DNA of 64,000 nucleotides from Propioniciclava tarda (GTDB taxonomy: Bacteria > Actinomycetota > Actinomycetes > Propionibacteriales > Propionibacteriaceae), in NCBI RefSeq assembly GCF_900182665.1, contig NZ_FXTL01000003.1, forward strand, positions 1-64,000, written 5' to 3'. The notes under the pieces are model-generated. The model ran no database searches. It saw only the letters and a list, made by a program, of their open reading frames with translations, and was not told the origin of the DNA. The translations under genes were made by a program, and so were the position numbers. Position 1 is the first letter of the stretch. Each line of letters begins with the position of its first letter. Positions 27,843 through 37,808 of the stretch are shown here, one piece after another.

Positions 27843-28531
27843 GCGAGAACGAGACCGCCCTGCCCGAGACCACGTCTCCCGGACGGGCCCCCCAGCAGCG
27901 ACGAGTCGTCATCGTCGACGACCACGCGATGTTCCGCAGCGGCGTCCGCCACGACATCGGCCCGTTCGTGACCATCGTCGCCGAGGCCGAGGACGTGCCG
28001 TCGGCGGTGGACGCCATCACCCGGACGCTTCCCGACGTCGTCCTGCTCGACGTGCACCTGCCCGGCGGGGGTGGTGCGGAGGTGATCAAGCAGGTCCACG
28101 CGACGCATCCGGACCAGCGCTTCCTCGCGCTCAGCGTCTCGGACGCCGCCGAGGACGTCATCGGCGTGATCCGAGCCGGCGCCCGCGGGTACGTCACGAA
28201 GTCCATCTCGGCGCCCGAACTCGTCGAGGCCGTCGGACGCGTCGCAGAGGGCGACGCCGTCTTCAGCCCGCGGCTGGCCGGGTTCGTCCTGGACGCCTTC
28301 AGCGGGGCGATCGACCTGGCGTCCATCGACGAGGACCTCGACCGACTGAGCCCCCGCGAACGCGAGGTGCTGCGGCTGATCGCCCGCGGCTACGCCTACA
28401 AGGAGGTGGCCAAGGAGCTATTCATCTCGATCAAGACCGTCGAGACCCACGTCTCGTCGGTGCTGCGCAAGCTCCAGCTGTCCAACCGCCACCAGCTCAC
28501 CCGCTGGGCGACCGACCGCAAACTGGTCTGA
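27839..28531 (+). CDS. LuxR/NarL-family response regulator
   Basis: A 230-residue regulator partnered with the PspC-type kinase. The receiver domain (about 20-135) has VVIVDDHAMFRSG, the phospho-acceptor Asp in VVLLDVHLPGGGG, and Lys in GYVTKSISAPELVEAV. A short linker leads to the LuxR-type helix-turn-helix: LSPREREVLRLIARGYAYKE, ISIKTVETHVSSVLRKL. Co-translated with the kinase. The likely targets are the divergent PspC operon and itself, as in related systems. Confidence 0.93.
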   Translation: MSENETALPETTSPGRAPQQRRVVIVDDHAMFRSGVRHDIGPFVTIVAEAEDVPSAVDAITRTLPDVVLLDVHLPGGGGAEVIKQVHATHPDQRFLALSVSDAAEDVIGVIRAGARGYVTKSISAPELVEAVGRVAEGDAVFSPRLAGFVLDAFSGAIDLASIDEDLDRLSPREREVLRLIARGYAYKEVAKELFISIKTVETHVSSVLRKLQLSNRHQLTRWATDRKLV

Positions 28532-28550
28532 CGGCGTCCGCTACACAACG

Positions 28551-28577
28551 AAAGGCCCGGGAGGAATCCCGGGCCTT
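28551..28577. terminator. Bidirectional terminator
   Basis: AAGGCCCGGG, loop AGGAAT, then CCCGGGCCTT: a perfect 10-bp stem flanked by A and T runs on both sides, between the convergent regulator and YeaQ-like genes. Confidence 0.85.
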
Positions 28578-28595
28578 CGCGGTTGGTGGGGTGGG

Positions 28596-28853
28596 TCAGC
28601 GGCGAGCGCCGAGGAAACGGCCCGCGACCCAGATGACGATGCAGGAGCCGCCGATGGCCAGCACCCACGAAATCGGATTGAAGAGGCTCAGTCGGCCGCC
28701 GCCGAAGAGCAGGTCGCCGATCCAGCCGCCGACGATCGCGCCGACGATGCCGAAGAGCAACGAGGACAGCCAGCTGCCGTTGCCCTCCTTCATGATCATC
28801 TTCGCGACGGTACCGGCGACGAGACCCATGATGATCCAAGCAATGATTCCCAT
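28596..28853 (-). CDS. GlsB/YeaQ/YmgE-family stress membrane protein
   Basis: An 85-residue three-helix membrane protein of the transglycosylase-associated/GlsB family: MGIIAWIIMGLVAGTVAKMI, LLFGIVGAIVGGWIGDLLFG, then WVLAIGGSCIVIWVAGR. Glycine zipper patterns are typical. Such proteins are induced by general or envelope stress; biochemical function is unknown. Its position next to the PspC system fits a stress role. Confidence 0.9.
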   Translation of the reverse strand: MGIIAWIIMGLVAGTVAKMIMKEGNGSWLSSLLFGIVGAIVGGWIGDLLFGGGRLSLFNPISWVLAIGGSCIVIWVAGRFLGARR

Positions 28854-28933
28854 GCCGACGACGGTACTGCCCGCCTCGGCGTCCGCAGAAGGGCACCGGG
28901 GGCTGCCCCAGGGTGCAATCAGTGACGACCGCG

Positions 28934-30166
28934 CTACAGCAGCGGACGCAGCGGGGTGATGACCTTCTCAGAGATCTTCGCCGCGAGCGGACGGTTCTGC
29001 CACTCGGTCAAGGTCAGCTCGATGCAGTTGCCGGCGTCCATCGCGAAGATCGACTCCATCTCGGCCGCGACGTCGGCGTCCGTGATCTCGATGTTGATCT
29101 CGTAGTTGCCCATCAGGCTCAGCCGGTCGAGATTCGCGGTGCCGATGGTCGACCACATGCCGTCGATCGTCGCCGTCTTCGCGTGCACCATCGCGTTCTG
29201 GTACAGGAACAGCCGGATGCCGCGGCTGAGCAACAAGGCGTAGAACCCGCGAGACAGCCAGTCGGCGACGATGTGGTTGGACTCGGCCGGGACGATGATG
29301 CGGACGTCGACGCCGCGATCCGCTGCCTCGAGCAGGGCCAGGGTCAGGTCGTCGTCCGGGATCAGGTAGGCGTGGGTCAGCCAGATCCGCTCGGACGCCC
29401 GATCGATCGCCTCCAGGTAGCTGTAGCGGATCGGGTAGACCCCGACGCTCGGCACGTTGCGCGTGACGCGGATCGGCGACTCCCAGGCCCGATCGGTCGG
29501 GCTCTCCAGGTATGGCGAACCTTTGGGCGAGATCTGATTCCAGTAGTCGACAAACGCGTTGGCGAGGTCAGCGACGGCCTCGCCGGTGACACGGGCGTGG
29601 GTGTCGCGCCAGCGGTTGGCGTACAGCGAGCCGATGTTGTAGCCGCCGACGAAGGCCACCTCGTCGTCGACGATGAGCATCTTGCGGTGGTTCAGGCCGG
29701 GGCTACGCCGAACGATCGGGCCCCGCAGGCCGGACCAGGGCAGGTGCCGAAGCACGTGGACGCTCGCCGGAAACTTGAAGAACGACTGCTTCACCACGAG
29801 GTTGCCGAAGACGTCGTAGGCGCAGAAGACGTCGACGCCGCGCTCGGCGGCCCGGATGAGGGCGTCCTTGAACCGACGACCGACGCGGTCGTCCTTCCAG
29901 ATGTAGGTCTCGAAGTAGATGCGATCGACCGCGCCGTCGATGGCCGCCAGCATGTCGTCGTAGAGCGCGCGGCCCTTGGTGTAGATGGTGACGGCGCCCT
30001 TGTCGACGGGCAGTTCGCGCGGCGGAGCGCTCGGGAAGCGCTCGGTCACCTGGTTGCGCTTGCGGACCGAGTCGACCACGGTCAGCGCGGCGATCGTGAC
30101 GGCCTGGGACGCCGCCAGCCCGGCCAGGGCCCACTTCAACAGCCGCTTGGGGGATGGGACGTTCAC
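28934..30166 (-). CDS. Cardiolipin synthase-like phospholipase D family protein
   Basis: 410 residues with one N-terminal membrane anchor (about 8-30) and two PLD domains. HKD motif 1 is NHRKMLIVDDEVAFVGGYN and motif 2 is VHAKTATIDGMWSTIGTAN, both complete. It probably joins phosphatidylglycerol units to cardiolipin at the membrane. The start is a GTG at 30166 (VNVPSPKRLLKW). It is divergent from pcrA. Bacterial Cls enzymes usually have two membrane helices; one helix makes a related PLD specificity possible. Confidence 0.85.
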   Translation of the reverse strand: MNVPSPKRLLKWALAGLAASQAVTIAALTVVDSVRKRNQVTERFPSAPPRELPVDKGAVTIYTKGRALYDDMLAAIDGAVDRIYFETYIWKDDRVGRRFKDALIRAAERGVDVFCAYDVFGNLVVKQSFFKFPASVHVLRHLPWSGLRGPIVRRSPGLNHRKMLIVDDEVAFVGGYNIGSLYANRWRDTHARVTGEAVADLANAFVDYWNQISPKGSPYLESPTDRAWESPIRVTRNVPSVGVYPIRYSYLEAIDRASERIWLTHAYLIPDDDLTLALLEAADRGVDVRIIVPAESNHIVADWLSRGFYALLLSRGIRLFLYQNAMVHAKTATIDGMWSTIGTANLDRLSLMGNYEINIEITDADVAAEMESIFAMDAGNCIELTLTEWQNRPLAAKISEKVITPLRPLL

Positions 30167-30234
30167 AGGGTCATCTTCACACACGGTCCCGGTGCTGCCC
30201 AGGGTGGCAGGCGGCCGAAGCCCCCCCGACCGCC

Positions 30235-30240
30235 TACCCT
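30235..30240 (+). promoter_or_regulatory. -10 box upstream of pcrA
   Basis: TACCCT followed by 9 bases and the ATG at 30250; no SD is present, fitting a leaderless or near-leaderless transcript. Confidence 0.45.
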
Positions 30241-30249
30241 GGTACGGCC

Positions 30250-32859
30250 ATGACCGACACGCTGTTCCCCGACCTGTTCGGCCCCGACTCCGGGTCCGGA
30301 CGCGTCGCCGACCGGGTGCTGCGGGCGCGCGGACGGGCTGAGGCGCCGGTCGAGCCGCCGAGCCGGCCGGACGTCGCGTCCGCACCGTCGGCACCGAGGT
30401 CGGACGCCGCCGCGCCGGCGCTGCAGGTCGACTTCGCGGCCATGTTCGCGGCCCCGGTCCAGCGCACCGGGGAGCCCGGCGCAGGGGAGCCGGGCGTCGG
30501 CGTCCCGGGTGCGCCGAAGGCTCGGCGTCCCCGAGGCGACGAACTGCTCGAGGGACTGAACCCGCCCCAGCGCGAGGCGGTCCTGCATGCCGGCTCGCCC
30601 GTCCTCGTGGTGGCGGGAGCCGGGTCCGGCAAGACGCGCGTCCTGACGCGGCGGATCGCCTACCTGATCAGCGAACGGAACGTGCACCCGGGCTCGGTGC
30701 TGGCCATCACGTTCACCAACAAGGCCGCCGCCGAGATGCGCTCGCGCGTCGTCGAGCTCGTCGGCAACCGCGCGCGGCTGATGTGGGTGTCGACGTTCCA
30801 CTCCGCCTGCGTCCGGATCCTGCGGGCCGACATCGACCGCTTCGGCATGGCCAAGAACTTCTCGATCTACGACGACACGGACGCCAAGCGGCTCATGTCG
30901 CTGGTCGTCCGCGACGCCGGCATCGACACCAAGAAGTACCCGGTGCGCTCGGTGATGAACTGGGTCAGCAACTGCAAGAACGAGCTGATCGACTTCGAAT
31001 CGGCCCGTGGCAAGGCGATCAACGGCACCGAGGAGATCTTCGCGGACTGCTACGCGGACTATCAGCGGCGGCTGACGGCAGCCAACGCCCTCGACTTCGA
31101 CGACCTCATCATGATGTCGGTGAACCTGTTGCAGGCGTTCCCGGACGTTCGGGAGCGTTACCGCAGGCGCTTCCGGCACGTGCTCGTCGACGAGTACCAG
31201 GACACGAACCACGCCCAATACGCGCTGATCCGCGAGCTGTGCGGGGTGTCGACCGGCACTGCGGCGTCCAGTGGGGAGGTGGCCGTCGAACCGCCCGAGC
31301 TGATGGTCGTCGGCGACTCGGATCAGTCGATTTACGCCTTCCGGGGCGCGGACATCCGCAACATCCTCGGCTTCGCGGCTGACTTCCCGGGCGCCCAGAC
31401 GATCATGCTGGAGCAGAACTACCGCTCGACACAGACGATCCTCACCGCGGCCAACTCGGTCATCACCAAGAACGCCAACCGCCCTGAGAAGCGGCTTTGG
31501 TCGGACGCCGGCGACGGCGACCGCATCGTCGGCTACGTCGCCGACACCGAGCACGAGGAGGCCCGGTTCATCGCGGGCGAGATCGATGCCTTGGTGGACG
31601 CCGGCGCGGCCGCCAACGGCGACGTCGCGGTCTTCTACCGGACCAACGCCCAGTCCCGCGCCTTCGAAGACGTGTTCATCAGGGTCGGCCTGCCGTACCG
31701 GGTCGTCGGAGGCGTCCGGTTCTACGAGCGGCGCGAGGTACGGGACGCCATCGCGTACCTGCGGGCCATCTCGAACCCGGCCGACGACGTCAGCATCCGG
31801 CGCATCCTGAACGTGCCCAAGCGCGGCATCGGCGACCGCGCCGAGGCGATGGTGGAGGCCTTCGCGGCGTCCGAACGGGTGTCGTTCTCGGCCGCGCTGG
31901 GCCGCATCGACGAGGTGCCCGGGCTCGCGCCGCGCTCGGCGAAACAGCTGACCGCCTTCGCCGAGCTGATCGCCGCGCACCGGGCCATGGTGGACGACGG
32001 CGTGTCGGCGGACGTGATCCTGACCAGCATCCTGACCGACTCCGGCTACCTGGCCGAGCTGCAGGCGTCCACCGACCCCCAGGACCAGACCCGCCTCGAG
32101 AACCTCGTCGAGCTGGTCAGCGTGGCGGGCGAGTTCGTCGCGGCGGCGCACACCGAGGACGTCACCCCCAGCAGCGACAGCGAGGCCGGCGCTGGCCTCG
32201 CCGCGGGCTCACCCGAGCCGGACGACTCCCTGGGCGCCTTCCTCGAACGCATCGCCCTCGTCGCCGACTCGGATTCGATCCCCGCGGCCGACGGCGGTGG
32301 TGGCGTGGTGACGCTGATGACGCTGCACACGGCCAAGGGGCTGGAGTTCCCGGTGGTGTTCCTGACCGGCTTCGAGGACGGGATCTTCCCGCACCTGCGG
32401 GCGCTGAGTGACCCGAAGGAGCTGGAGGAGGAGCGTCGCCTCGCGTACGTCGGCATCACCCGGGCGCGCCAGCGGCTGTATCTGAGCCGGGCCACCGTCC
32501 GGACGATGTGGGGCCAGCCGCAGTACAACCCCGCGTCGCGGTTCATCAGCGAGATCCCCGACCGGCTCATCGACTGGCGCCGCCTCGCGCCGGCCACGGG
32601 TGGCTGGGGGACCACGGAACGGGTGCGCCGGGAGGCGTCCTGGCGGCAGACCGTCGGCTTCACGCCCGGCGCCGCGACGCAGCAGGGGCCGCGGGTGGCC
32701 TCCCTGGGCGTCGGTGATCGGGTGCTGCACACCACCTTCGGGCTCGGCACGGTGACCGAGACGTCCGGGGCGGGCGATCAGCTGAAGGCGACCGTCGACT
32801 TCGGGTCGGTCGGGGTGAAGGAGCTTTCGGTCAAGCACGCGCCCATGGAGAAGCTCTGA
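30250..32859 (+). CDS. pcrA: ATP-dependent DNA helicase PcrA/UvrD
   Basis: Superfamily 1A 3'-5' helicase for repair and replication-fork clearing; 869 residues. A roughly 97-residue disordered Ala/Pro-rich N-terminal extension precedes the Q motif (LNPPQREAV). Walker A is AGAGSGKTR (about 122-130), Ia is ITFTNKAAAEM, II is VLVDEYQDTN, III is VVGDSDQSIYAFRGAD, IV is LEQNYRSTQTIL, V is LMTLHTAKGLEFP and VI is ERRLAYVGITRARQRL. The C-terminal segment VGDRVLHTTFGLGTVTE is the Tudor-like domain that contacts RNA polymerase in PcrA. Start from the -10 position. Confidence 0.96.
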   Translation: MTDTLFPDLFGPDSGSGRVADRVLRARGRAEAPVEPPSRPDVASAPSAPRSDAAAPALQVDFAAMFAAPVQRTGEPGAGEPGVGVPGAPKARRPRGDELLEGLNPPQREAVLHAGSPVLVVAGAGSGKTRVLTRRIAYLISERNVHPGSVLAITFTNKAAAEMRSRVVELVGNRARLMWVSTFHSACVRILRADIDRFGMAKNFSIYDDTDAKRLMSLVVRDAGIDTKKYPVRSVMNWVSNCKNELIDFESARGKAINGTEEIFADCYADYQRRLTAANALDFDDLIMMSVNLLQAFPDVRERYRRRFRHVLVDEYQDTNHAQYALIRELCGVSTGTAASSGEVAVEPPELMVVGDSDQSIYAFRGADIRNILGFAADFPGAQTIMLEQNYRSTQTILTAANSVITKNANRPEKRLWSDAGDGDRIVGYVADTEHEEARFIAGEIDALVDAGAAANGDVAVFYRTNAQSRAFEDVFIRVGLPYRVVGGVRFYERREVRDAIAYLRAISNPADDVSIRRILNVPKRGIGDRAEAMVEAFAASERVSFSAALGRIDEVPGLAPRSAKQLTAFAELIAAHRAMVDDGVSADVILTSILTDSGYLAELQASTDPQDQTRLENLVELVSVAGEFVAAAHTEDVTPSSDSEAGAGLAAGSPEPDDSLGAFLERIALVADSDSIPAADGGGGVVTLMTLHTAKGLEFPVVFLTGFEDGIFPHLRALSDPKELEEERRLAYVGITRARQRLYLSRATVRTMWGQPQYNPASRFISEIPDRLIDWRRLAPATGGWGTTERVRREASWRQTVGFTPGAATQQGPRVASLGVGDRVLHTTFGLGTVTETSGAGDQLKATVDFGSVGVKELSVKHAPMEKL

Positions 32860-32873
32860 GGGTGAATCGGCGT

Positions 32874-32930
32874 CACAGCGAAGCGGGATGGTTCGCGCTG
32901 TGCTGTAGCCAGGCGCTGGCTAGGGTTTCG
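32874..32930 (+). terminator. Two hairpins downstream of pcrA
   Basis: CACAGCG (32874-32880) pairs with CGCTGTG (32896-32902). A second stem, TAGCCA-GGCGC-TGGCTA (32906-32922), is followed by GGGTTTCG. Either could end pcrA transcription; neither has a long T-run. Confidence 0.4.
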
Positions 32931-32971
32931 TCGTCGCTGTGCCGTCGCGGCCCAGCCTCGGCCCGTGGGCC

Positions 32972-33697
32972 TCAGCCCTTGGTGAGGAAGCGGGCGGGGT
33001 CGGTGCCCTTACCGTCTTGATAAACGGCGAGATGCAGGTGGCACGAGGTCGACAGCCCGGTCGAGCCGACCAGCCCGATCTGCTGCCCGCGGGCGACGAC
33101 GTCGCCCTTCTGCACCAGGATCTTGTTCATGTGCAGATAAGCGCTGACCAGCTTGTGGCCGTTGACGATCCCGTGGTCGATCTTCACGTAGTTGCCAGAG
33201 CTGCTGCCGCGCTGCGCCTCGATGACGGTGCCGCTGAGCGAGGCCCAGATGGGCGAATTGCAGTCGGCTCCGATGTCGACGCCGTCGTGCAGGCGCCAGA
33301 TGTGGAGGATGGGGTGAAAGCGCATGCCGAACGGTGAGCCGATGGCGCCGACGGCCGGGAAGAAGAACCTGCCCAGGCTGTCCAGGCGCGCCGCCTCGGC
33401 GCTGATCTCCTTGCGCACCGTCTCCAATGCGTCCTGCCGGGCGACGACCTCCGCACTGGCCAGGGCGTAGCCGTCGGTGACGGCCTTGACCGGGGTGGGG
33501 GCGACGACGAGGGGGGTGAGCGTCACGGGTGTGGGGGCCGTGGCCGACGCGGACGTGGCCTGGCTGAATCCGTAGACCCCGAGGCCGGACGCGAGGGCTG
33601 TCACGAGGGCGGCGCTGACGCCTTTGGCGATCGGACGCCGCAAGGCGTTCGCTCGTCGCGGCTGCGGCAGTGCGCGGCGCGGGGCGGGCTTGGACAC
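32972..33697 (-). CDS. Secreted M23-family metallopeptidase (LytM domain)
   Basis: 241 residues. A basic N-terminus and membrane segment (about 26-45) form a signal peptide or anchor, followed by a Pro/Thr linker and a short coiled coil ([20 protein letters not shown]). The LytM domain has zinc ligands His137 and Asp141 (LHDGVDIG) and H220-L-H222, plus His at YLHMNKI, so it looks catalytically complete. It would cleave peptidoglycan cross-bridges or activate another hydrolase. The start is a GTG with a G-rich SD. Confidence 0.9.
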   Translation of the reverse strand: MSKPAPRRALPQPRRANALRRPIAKGVSAALVTALASGLGVYGFSQATSASATAPTPVTLTPLVVAPTPVKAVTDGYALASAEVVARQDALETVRKEISAEAARLDSLGRFFFPAVGAIGSPFGMRFHPILHIWRLHDGVDIGADCNSPIWASLSGTVIEAQRGSSSGNYVKIDHGIVNGHKLVSAYLHMNKILVQKGDVVARGQQIGLVGSTGLSTSCHLHLAVYQDGKGTDPARFLTKG

Positions 33698-33732
33698 GCG
33701 GTTCCCCCCAGGAGTGGTCGGTCGGTGGCCCT

Positions 33733-33763
33733 ACCTTAGCAGCGCATGAGAATCTCTCAGCAA
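33733..33763 (-). promoter_or_regulatory. Candidate promoter for the M23 peptidase gene
   Basis: On the minus strand a -10-like TAAGGT (33738-33733) lies 19 bases after TTGCTG (33763-33758). A small palindrome TGAGA-ATC-TCTCA overlaps the spacer and could be an operator. Confidence 0.4.
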
Positions 33764-33865
33764 TTTCGAGGAATCTGGTCCAGCCTGTGGATGGCTCTGG
33801 GCGTGGCCCTGCGGTGGCCCGTCAACCAGCCTGGGTACGCGCCATTCGCCCAGGCGGATTCGGCC

Positions 33866-33895
33866 TTACACCGCGGACACCCGCTCGACTAGGCT
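33866..33895 (+). promoter_or_regulatory. Candidate sucCD promoter
   Basis: TTACAC (33866-33871), an 18-base spacer and TAGGCT (33890-33895). The predicted start is about 30 bases before the ATG, and GGCGAGGAG provides the SD, so sucC has a normal short leader. Confidence 0.5.
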
Positions 33896-33930
33896 CCTCG
33901 GGTCGCGACGGGACAAGGCGAGGAGCTGCC

Positions 33931-35184
33931 ATGGATCTGTACGAGTACCAGGCAAGGGACCTGTTCGAATCCCACGGTGTCCCGGTGCTGCGGGGCCTGC
34001 TCGCCCGGACCCCCGAGGAGGCGCACGCCGCGGCGTCCGCTCTCGGCGGCGGCACGGTGGTCGTCAAAGCCCAGGTCAAGGTCGGCGGTCGCGGGAAGGC
34101 CGGTGGCGTCAAGCTGGCCCGCTCGCCCGAAGAGGCCGAGGCCAGGGCGCGGGAGATCCTCGGCCTGGACATCAAGGGACACATCGTCCACTCGGTGATG
34201 GTGGCCGAAGGGGCCGACATCGCCGAGGAGTACTACTTCTCCGTGCTGCTCGACCGCGCGCACCGAAACTACCTCGCGATGTGCAGCCTCGAGGGCGGCA
34301 TGGACATCGAGACCCTGGCCGAGGAGAAGCCCGAGGCGCTGATCAAGGTGCCGATCGACCCGCGGAGCGGGCTGGATGCCGCTAAGGCCGACGAGATCGT
34401 CTCGCTGACCGGGTTCGCCGAGGCCGACCGCGACGAGATCGTTCGCGTCATCACGCTCCTCGGCAAGGCCTACGCCGAATCGGACGCCACCCTGGTCGAG
34501 GTCAACCCCCTGGTGAAGACGGGCGACGGTCGCATCCTCGCGCTGGACGGCAAGGTCAGCCTCGACGAGAACGCCGCCTTCCGGCACCCGGAGTGGGCCC
34601 ACCTGCGGGACGAGTCCCTCGATGACCCCCTGGAGATCCGGGCCCGCGAACGCAATCTGAACTACGTGAAGCTGGACGGCCAGGTGGGCGTCATCGGCAA
34701 CGGGGCCGGCTTGGTGATGAGCACGCTCGACGTCGTCGCCTACGCCGGACGCCGCCTGCCGGGTCACCCGAAGGCGGCCAACTTCCTCGATATTGGCGGC
34801 GGCGCCAACGCGCAGGTGATGGCCGACGGCCTCGACATCATCCTGTCCGACCCGCAAGTCACCGTGGTCTTCGTGAACGTGTTCGGCGGCATCACGGCGT
34901 GTTCCGAGGTGGCGAAGGGCATCCGCGAGGCGCTCAAGCAGCTGGGCAACCGCGCCACCAAGCCGATCGTGGTCCGGCTAGATGGCAGCGCGGTCACCGT
35001 CGGCCGCGCGATGCTCGAGGAGTACGCGCACCCGCTGGTGACCATGGTGGACACCATGGACGGGGCCGCCACCAAGGCAGCCGAACTGGCCAGCGCGGCG
35101 ATGGGTCCCGAGGGGCATGCGCTGCACGACAGACTCCACCACGGCGAGCAGGCGCCGGATGCGGCGTGCGAAGGAGCGAACTGA
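33931..35184 (+). CDS. sucC: Succinyl-CoA ligase subunit beta
   Basis: TCA-cycle enzyme interconverting succinyl-CoA and succinate with nucleotide phosphorylation; 417 residues. The ATP-grasp N-terminal half starts [19 protein letters not shown], with [18 protein letters not shown] and [38 protein letters not shown] holds metal ligands. The C-terminal CoA-ligase half has [14 protein letters not shown] and [19 protein letters not shown]. The tail is about 20 residues longer than in many homologues ([18 protein letters not shown]). The stop overlaps the sucD start by one base (TGATG). Confidence 0.96.
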   Translation: MDLYEYQARDLFESHGVPVLRGLLARTPEEAHAAASALGGGTVVVKAQVKVGGRGKAGGVKLARSPEEAEARAREILGLDIKGHIVHSVMVAEGADIAEEYYFSVLLDRAHRNYLAMCSLEGGMDIETLAEEKPEALIKVPIDPRSGLDAAKADEIVSLTGFAEADRDEIVRVITLLGKAYAESDATLVEVNPLVKTGDGRILALDGKVSLDENAAFRHPEWAHLRDESLDDPLEIRARERNLNYVKLDGQVGVIGNGAGLVMSTLDVVAYAGRRLPGHPKAANFLDIGGGANAQVMADGLDIILSDPQVTVVFVNVFGGITACSEVAKGIREALKQLGNRATKPIVVRLDGSAVTVGRAMLEEYAHPLVTMVDTMDGAATKAAELASAAMGPEGHALHDRLHHGEQAPDAACEGAN

Positions 35185-36071
35185 TGGCGATCTGGCTGGA
35201 TCACCGCTCGAAGGTCATCGTCCAGGGCATGACCGGTAGCGAGGGGCGCAAGCACACCCAGCGCATGGTGATGTTCGGCACGCGCGTGGTGGCGGGCGTC
35301 ACGCCCGGCAAGGGCGGCTCCTCGGTGACGTTCGAGGAGGACCCGATCCCGGTGTTCAACACCGTGCGCGAGGCCCGGCACGCCACCGGCGCCACCGTGT
35401 CCGTCATCTTCGTCCCGGCCCCCTCCACGAAGTCGGCCGTCATGGACGCCATTGAGGCGGGCGTCGAGCTGATCGTGTGCATCACCGAGGGCGTCCCGGT
35501 GCGGGACACCGCCGAGTTCTACGCGGCGGCCGCCGCCAAGGGCGTCCGGCTGATCGGTCCCAACTGTCCCGGACTCATCTCGCCCGGCCGCAGCAACGTC
35601 GGCATCATCCCGCCCAACATTGCTCGCGCGGGCCACATCGGCCTGGTCAGCAAGTCGGGCACGTTGACCTACCAGATGATGTACGAGCTCGGCGACCTCG
35701 GCTTCTCAACCTGCGTCGGAATCGGTGGCGATCCGGTGATCGGGACGACCCACATCGACTGTCTGCAGGCCTTCCAGGACGACCCCGAAACGGACGTCAT
35801 CGTCATGATCGGCGAGATCGGCGGGGACGCCGAAGAGAGGGCCGCCGCCTATATCTCCGAGCACGTGACCAAGCCGGTTGTCGGCTACATCGCCGGCTTC
35901 AGCGCACCTGAGGGCAAGACGATGGGCCACGCGGGCGCCATCGTGTCGGGGTCGGCCGGAACCGCCCAGGCCAAGAAGCGCGCGCTTGAGGCGAACGGCG
36001 TCCGGGTCGGGCATACCCCGAGCGAGACGGCGGACATGGTTCGCGAGGCGATGCGCGCCCTGCGGCGCTGA
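35184..36071 (+). CDS. sucD: Succinyl-CoA ligase subunit alpha
   Basis: A 295-residue partner of SucC. The CoA-binding domain includes [14 protein letters not shown] and [18 protein letters not shown] and the ligase domain follow. His249 in GHAGAIVSG is the phosphorylated residue. [14 protein letters not shown] and [16 protein letters not shown] are typical. It is translationally coupled to sucC. The next gene is on the opposite strand and ends six bases away. Confidence 0.96.
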   Translation: MAIWLDHRSKVIVQGMTGSEGRKHTQRMVMFGTRVVAGVTPGKGGSSVTFEEDPIPVFNTVREARHATGATVSVIFVPAPSTKSAVMDAIEAGVELIVCITEGVPVRDTAEFYAAAAAKGVRLIGPNCPGLISPGRSNVGIIPPNIARAGHIGLVSKSGTLTYQMMYELGDLGFSTCVGIGGDPVIGTTHIDCLQAFQDDPETDVIVMIGEIGGDAEERAAAYISEHVTKPVVGYIAGFSAPEGKTMGHAGAIVSGSAGTAQAKKRALEANGVRVGHTPSETADMVREAMRALRR

Positions 36072-36076
36072 GTCGG

Positions 36077-37699
36077 CTAGGGCAACTGCGCCGTCCGCGC
36101 GAGGGCGCGCTCGGCGATGGCGAGCCAGGACGCGTCCGGCAGGTCGTAGTCGGACGTCGGGTTGGCCGCGATGTAGATCGCGTGGACGCCTTGGGCCGCC
36201 ACCACGACCCGCGACCGCGCCACCGTGTCGACGGTCTTGCGCTGGTCGACGGTGAACAGCTGTCCGGACGCCGCCCCCGCGACCTTCGCCAGCGCCGTCA
36301 CGGAAGCGGTCTGCTTGGTCTTGGCGCAGTTGGTCACATTGGCCACGACGGTGTCGGAGAAGGCCTTCGCGTCGGCGTCCGTGGCGAAGGCGTACACGAC
36401 CTCGTCGAGGCCGAAGTGGGCGGACGCCTTGGGGTCGTCGGTCAGGACGTAGGCGTGCTGCTGGGCGGCGGCGACGCCTGCGGGCGCGGTGAGGTCGACG
36501 CCCTCGCACTCCGATCCGACCAGCTTCAGCGGCTTGATCTGGGCGCCGACCCAGCTGCCGGCGCCCGGGGTGACCCGGAACAGGTCGCCCGTCGCGAGGG
36601 AGCCCGGGAAGTCGCCTGGCGGCGGAACGGAGGAAAGGGTGACGGTGGGGTTGGTTGGGCAGGTGCCGTGCGTCGAACCGCAGAGTCGGGTGAGAGCCGG
36701 AGCGACGGCGCGAGCGAGGGCGTCCATGAGCAACGGCGTCTGCGCGGTGGCGTCCACGAGCAGCAGGGTCGTGCCCGTGCGGGTGATCATGATGCGGTGG
36801 ACGGCACCGGAGGCGTCCTGGACGACCGCCTCGGCGGCGACGGACTGGTCCGCGAGCCCGGTGACGACGAAGCCCTTGGCGAGGTGATCCGGCGTGGCCG
36901 CGCAGGAGCCCAGCTGGACCGAGCGCTCGCTGAAGGCCCGCGTCGCGGCCTCGGCGGTCTGGTAGGTCTCGAGCTGCTGGACGATCGTGGCGGGCTCGCC
37001 GGAGGTGGCGGACAGGCTCCGCCGGTGGACGCTCCCGGCCACCGGTGGGATGGACAATTCGGTCGAGGGCCGCACGCAGCGGATGCCCCGGGTCTCGTCG
37101 GGGGAGGCGTCCGTGGTGGCCGCCCACGTCGTCGCGGCGCGGACGCCGTCGAGCTCGGCCGGCTCCGAGAAGGGGCTCAGGGTGGGCGTGGGCGACGGCA
37201 CCGCTTGGCCGGCCGATGGCGGACGCGTGAGCAGGAAGCCCGCGAGAACCAGCGCCGTCACGACGGCCACCGCGACGATGGGCCAGAGCCAACGGCGGAG
37301 CCACGGTTCCCGGGGCGATGGTCCGGCGACGCGCGTCGCATGACCGATCCGGGTGACCATCTGGGTCTCGCTGGGCGACGCGACGTAGCGTCCGGCCCCG
37401 ACGCGCGGCACGGTCTGGGTCTCGCCAGGCGACATGCCGAAGCGGGTGGGGCTGGAGGCCGAGCGGCGGGGGGCGGCCGGCTCCCAGTCGTCCGGCAGGT
37501 CGTCCGCGGAGAACCGGCGCCCGGCGGAGGCTCCCCGGGACGTCGATGGAAGCACCGGCAGCGGCGGGGGGACCTGGTCGGGGGACCCCTCGACGGCGGG
37601 TCCCACGACGTCGGCCCACCGGCGCGCCGGGTCGGCGGCGGACCCACCCTGGCTCGGCGGAAGCCCGCGACGGGGAAGCGGCGTTTCGGCGTCCGACAT
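36077..37699 (-). CDS. Membrane-anchored protein with two PknH-like sensor domains
   Basis: 540 residues. The cytoplasmic N-terminus (about 1-135) is disordered and Pro/Arg-rich; short repeats with Thr (GETQTVPRVG, SETQMVTRIG) could be phosphorylated by Ser/Thr kinases. One membrane helix lies at about 138-160 (LWPIVAVAVVTALVLAGFLL). The extracytoplasmic part contains two similar domains of about 170 residues, each with a Cys pair, matching the PknH-type extracellular sensor domain (ATIVQQLETYQTAEAATRAF; DEVVYAFATDADAKAFSDTV). There is no kinase domain, so it may be a receptor or regulator. Its stop lies six bases from sucD. Confidence 0.7.
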   Translation of the reverse strand: MSDAETPLPRRGLPPSQGGSAADPARRWADVVGPAVEGSPDQVPPPLPVLPSTSRGASAGRRFSADDLPDDWEPAAPRRSASSPTRFGMSPGETQTVPRVGAGRYVASPSETQMVTRIGHATRVAGPSPREPWLRRWLWPIVAVAVVTALVLAGFLLTRPPSAGQAVPSPTPTLSPFSEPAELDGVRAATTWAATTDASPDETRGIRCVRPSTELSIPPVAGSVHRRSLSATSGEPATIVQQLETYQTAEAATRAFSERSVQLGSCAATPDHLAKGFVVTGLADQSVAAEAVVQDASGAVHRIMITRTGTTLLLVDATAQTPLLMDALARAVAPALTRLCGSTHGTCPTNPTVTLSSVPPPGDFPGSLATGDLFRVTPGAGSWVGAQIKPLKLVGSECEGVDLTAPAGVAAAQQHAYVLTDDPKASAHFGLDEVVYAFATDADAKAFSDTVVANVTNCAKTKQTASVTALAKVAGAASGQLFTVDQRKTVDTVARSRVVVAAQGVHAIYIAANPTSDYDLPDASWLAIAERALARTAQLP

Positions 37700-37808
37700 C
37701 GCGCTTCTCCTGTCTGGCGAACTCAGGGCGTGGGGCTGAGCGCGATTTTAGCCCCCGTGGCGTGTCCCCGCCCGGCTGCCCGCCGCGCGGGTCGAGCATG
37801 GTGGGACC

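Noticed and set aside
30163-32151. 662-codon minus-strand open frame opposite pcrA
   Set aside because: Shadow; all helicase motifs are on the plus strand.
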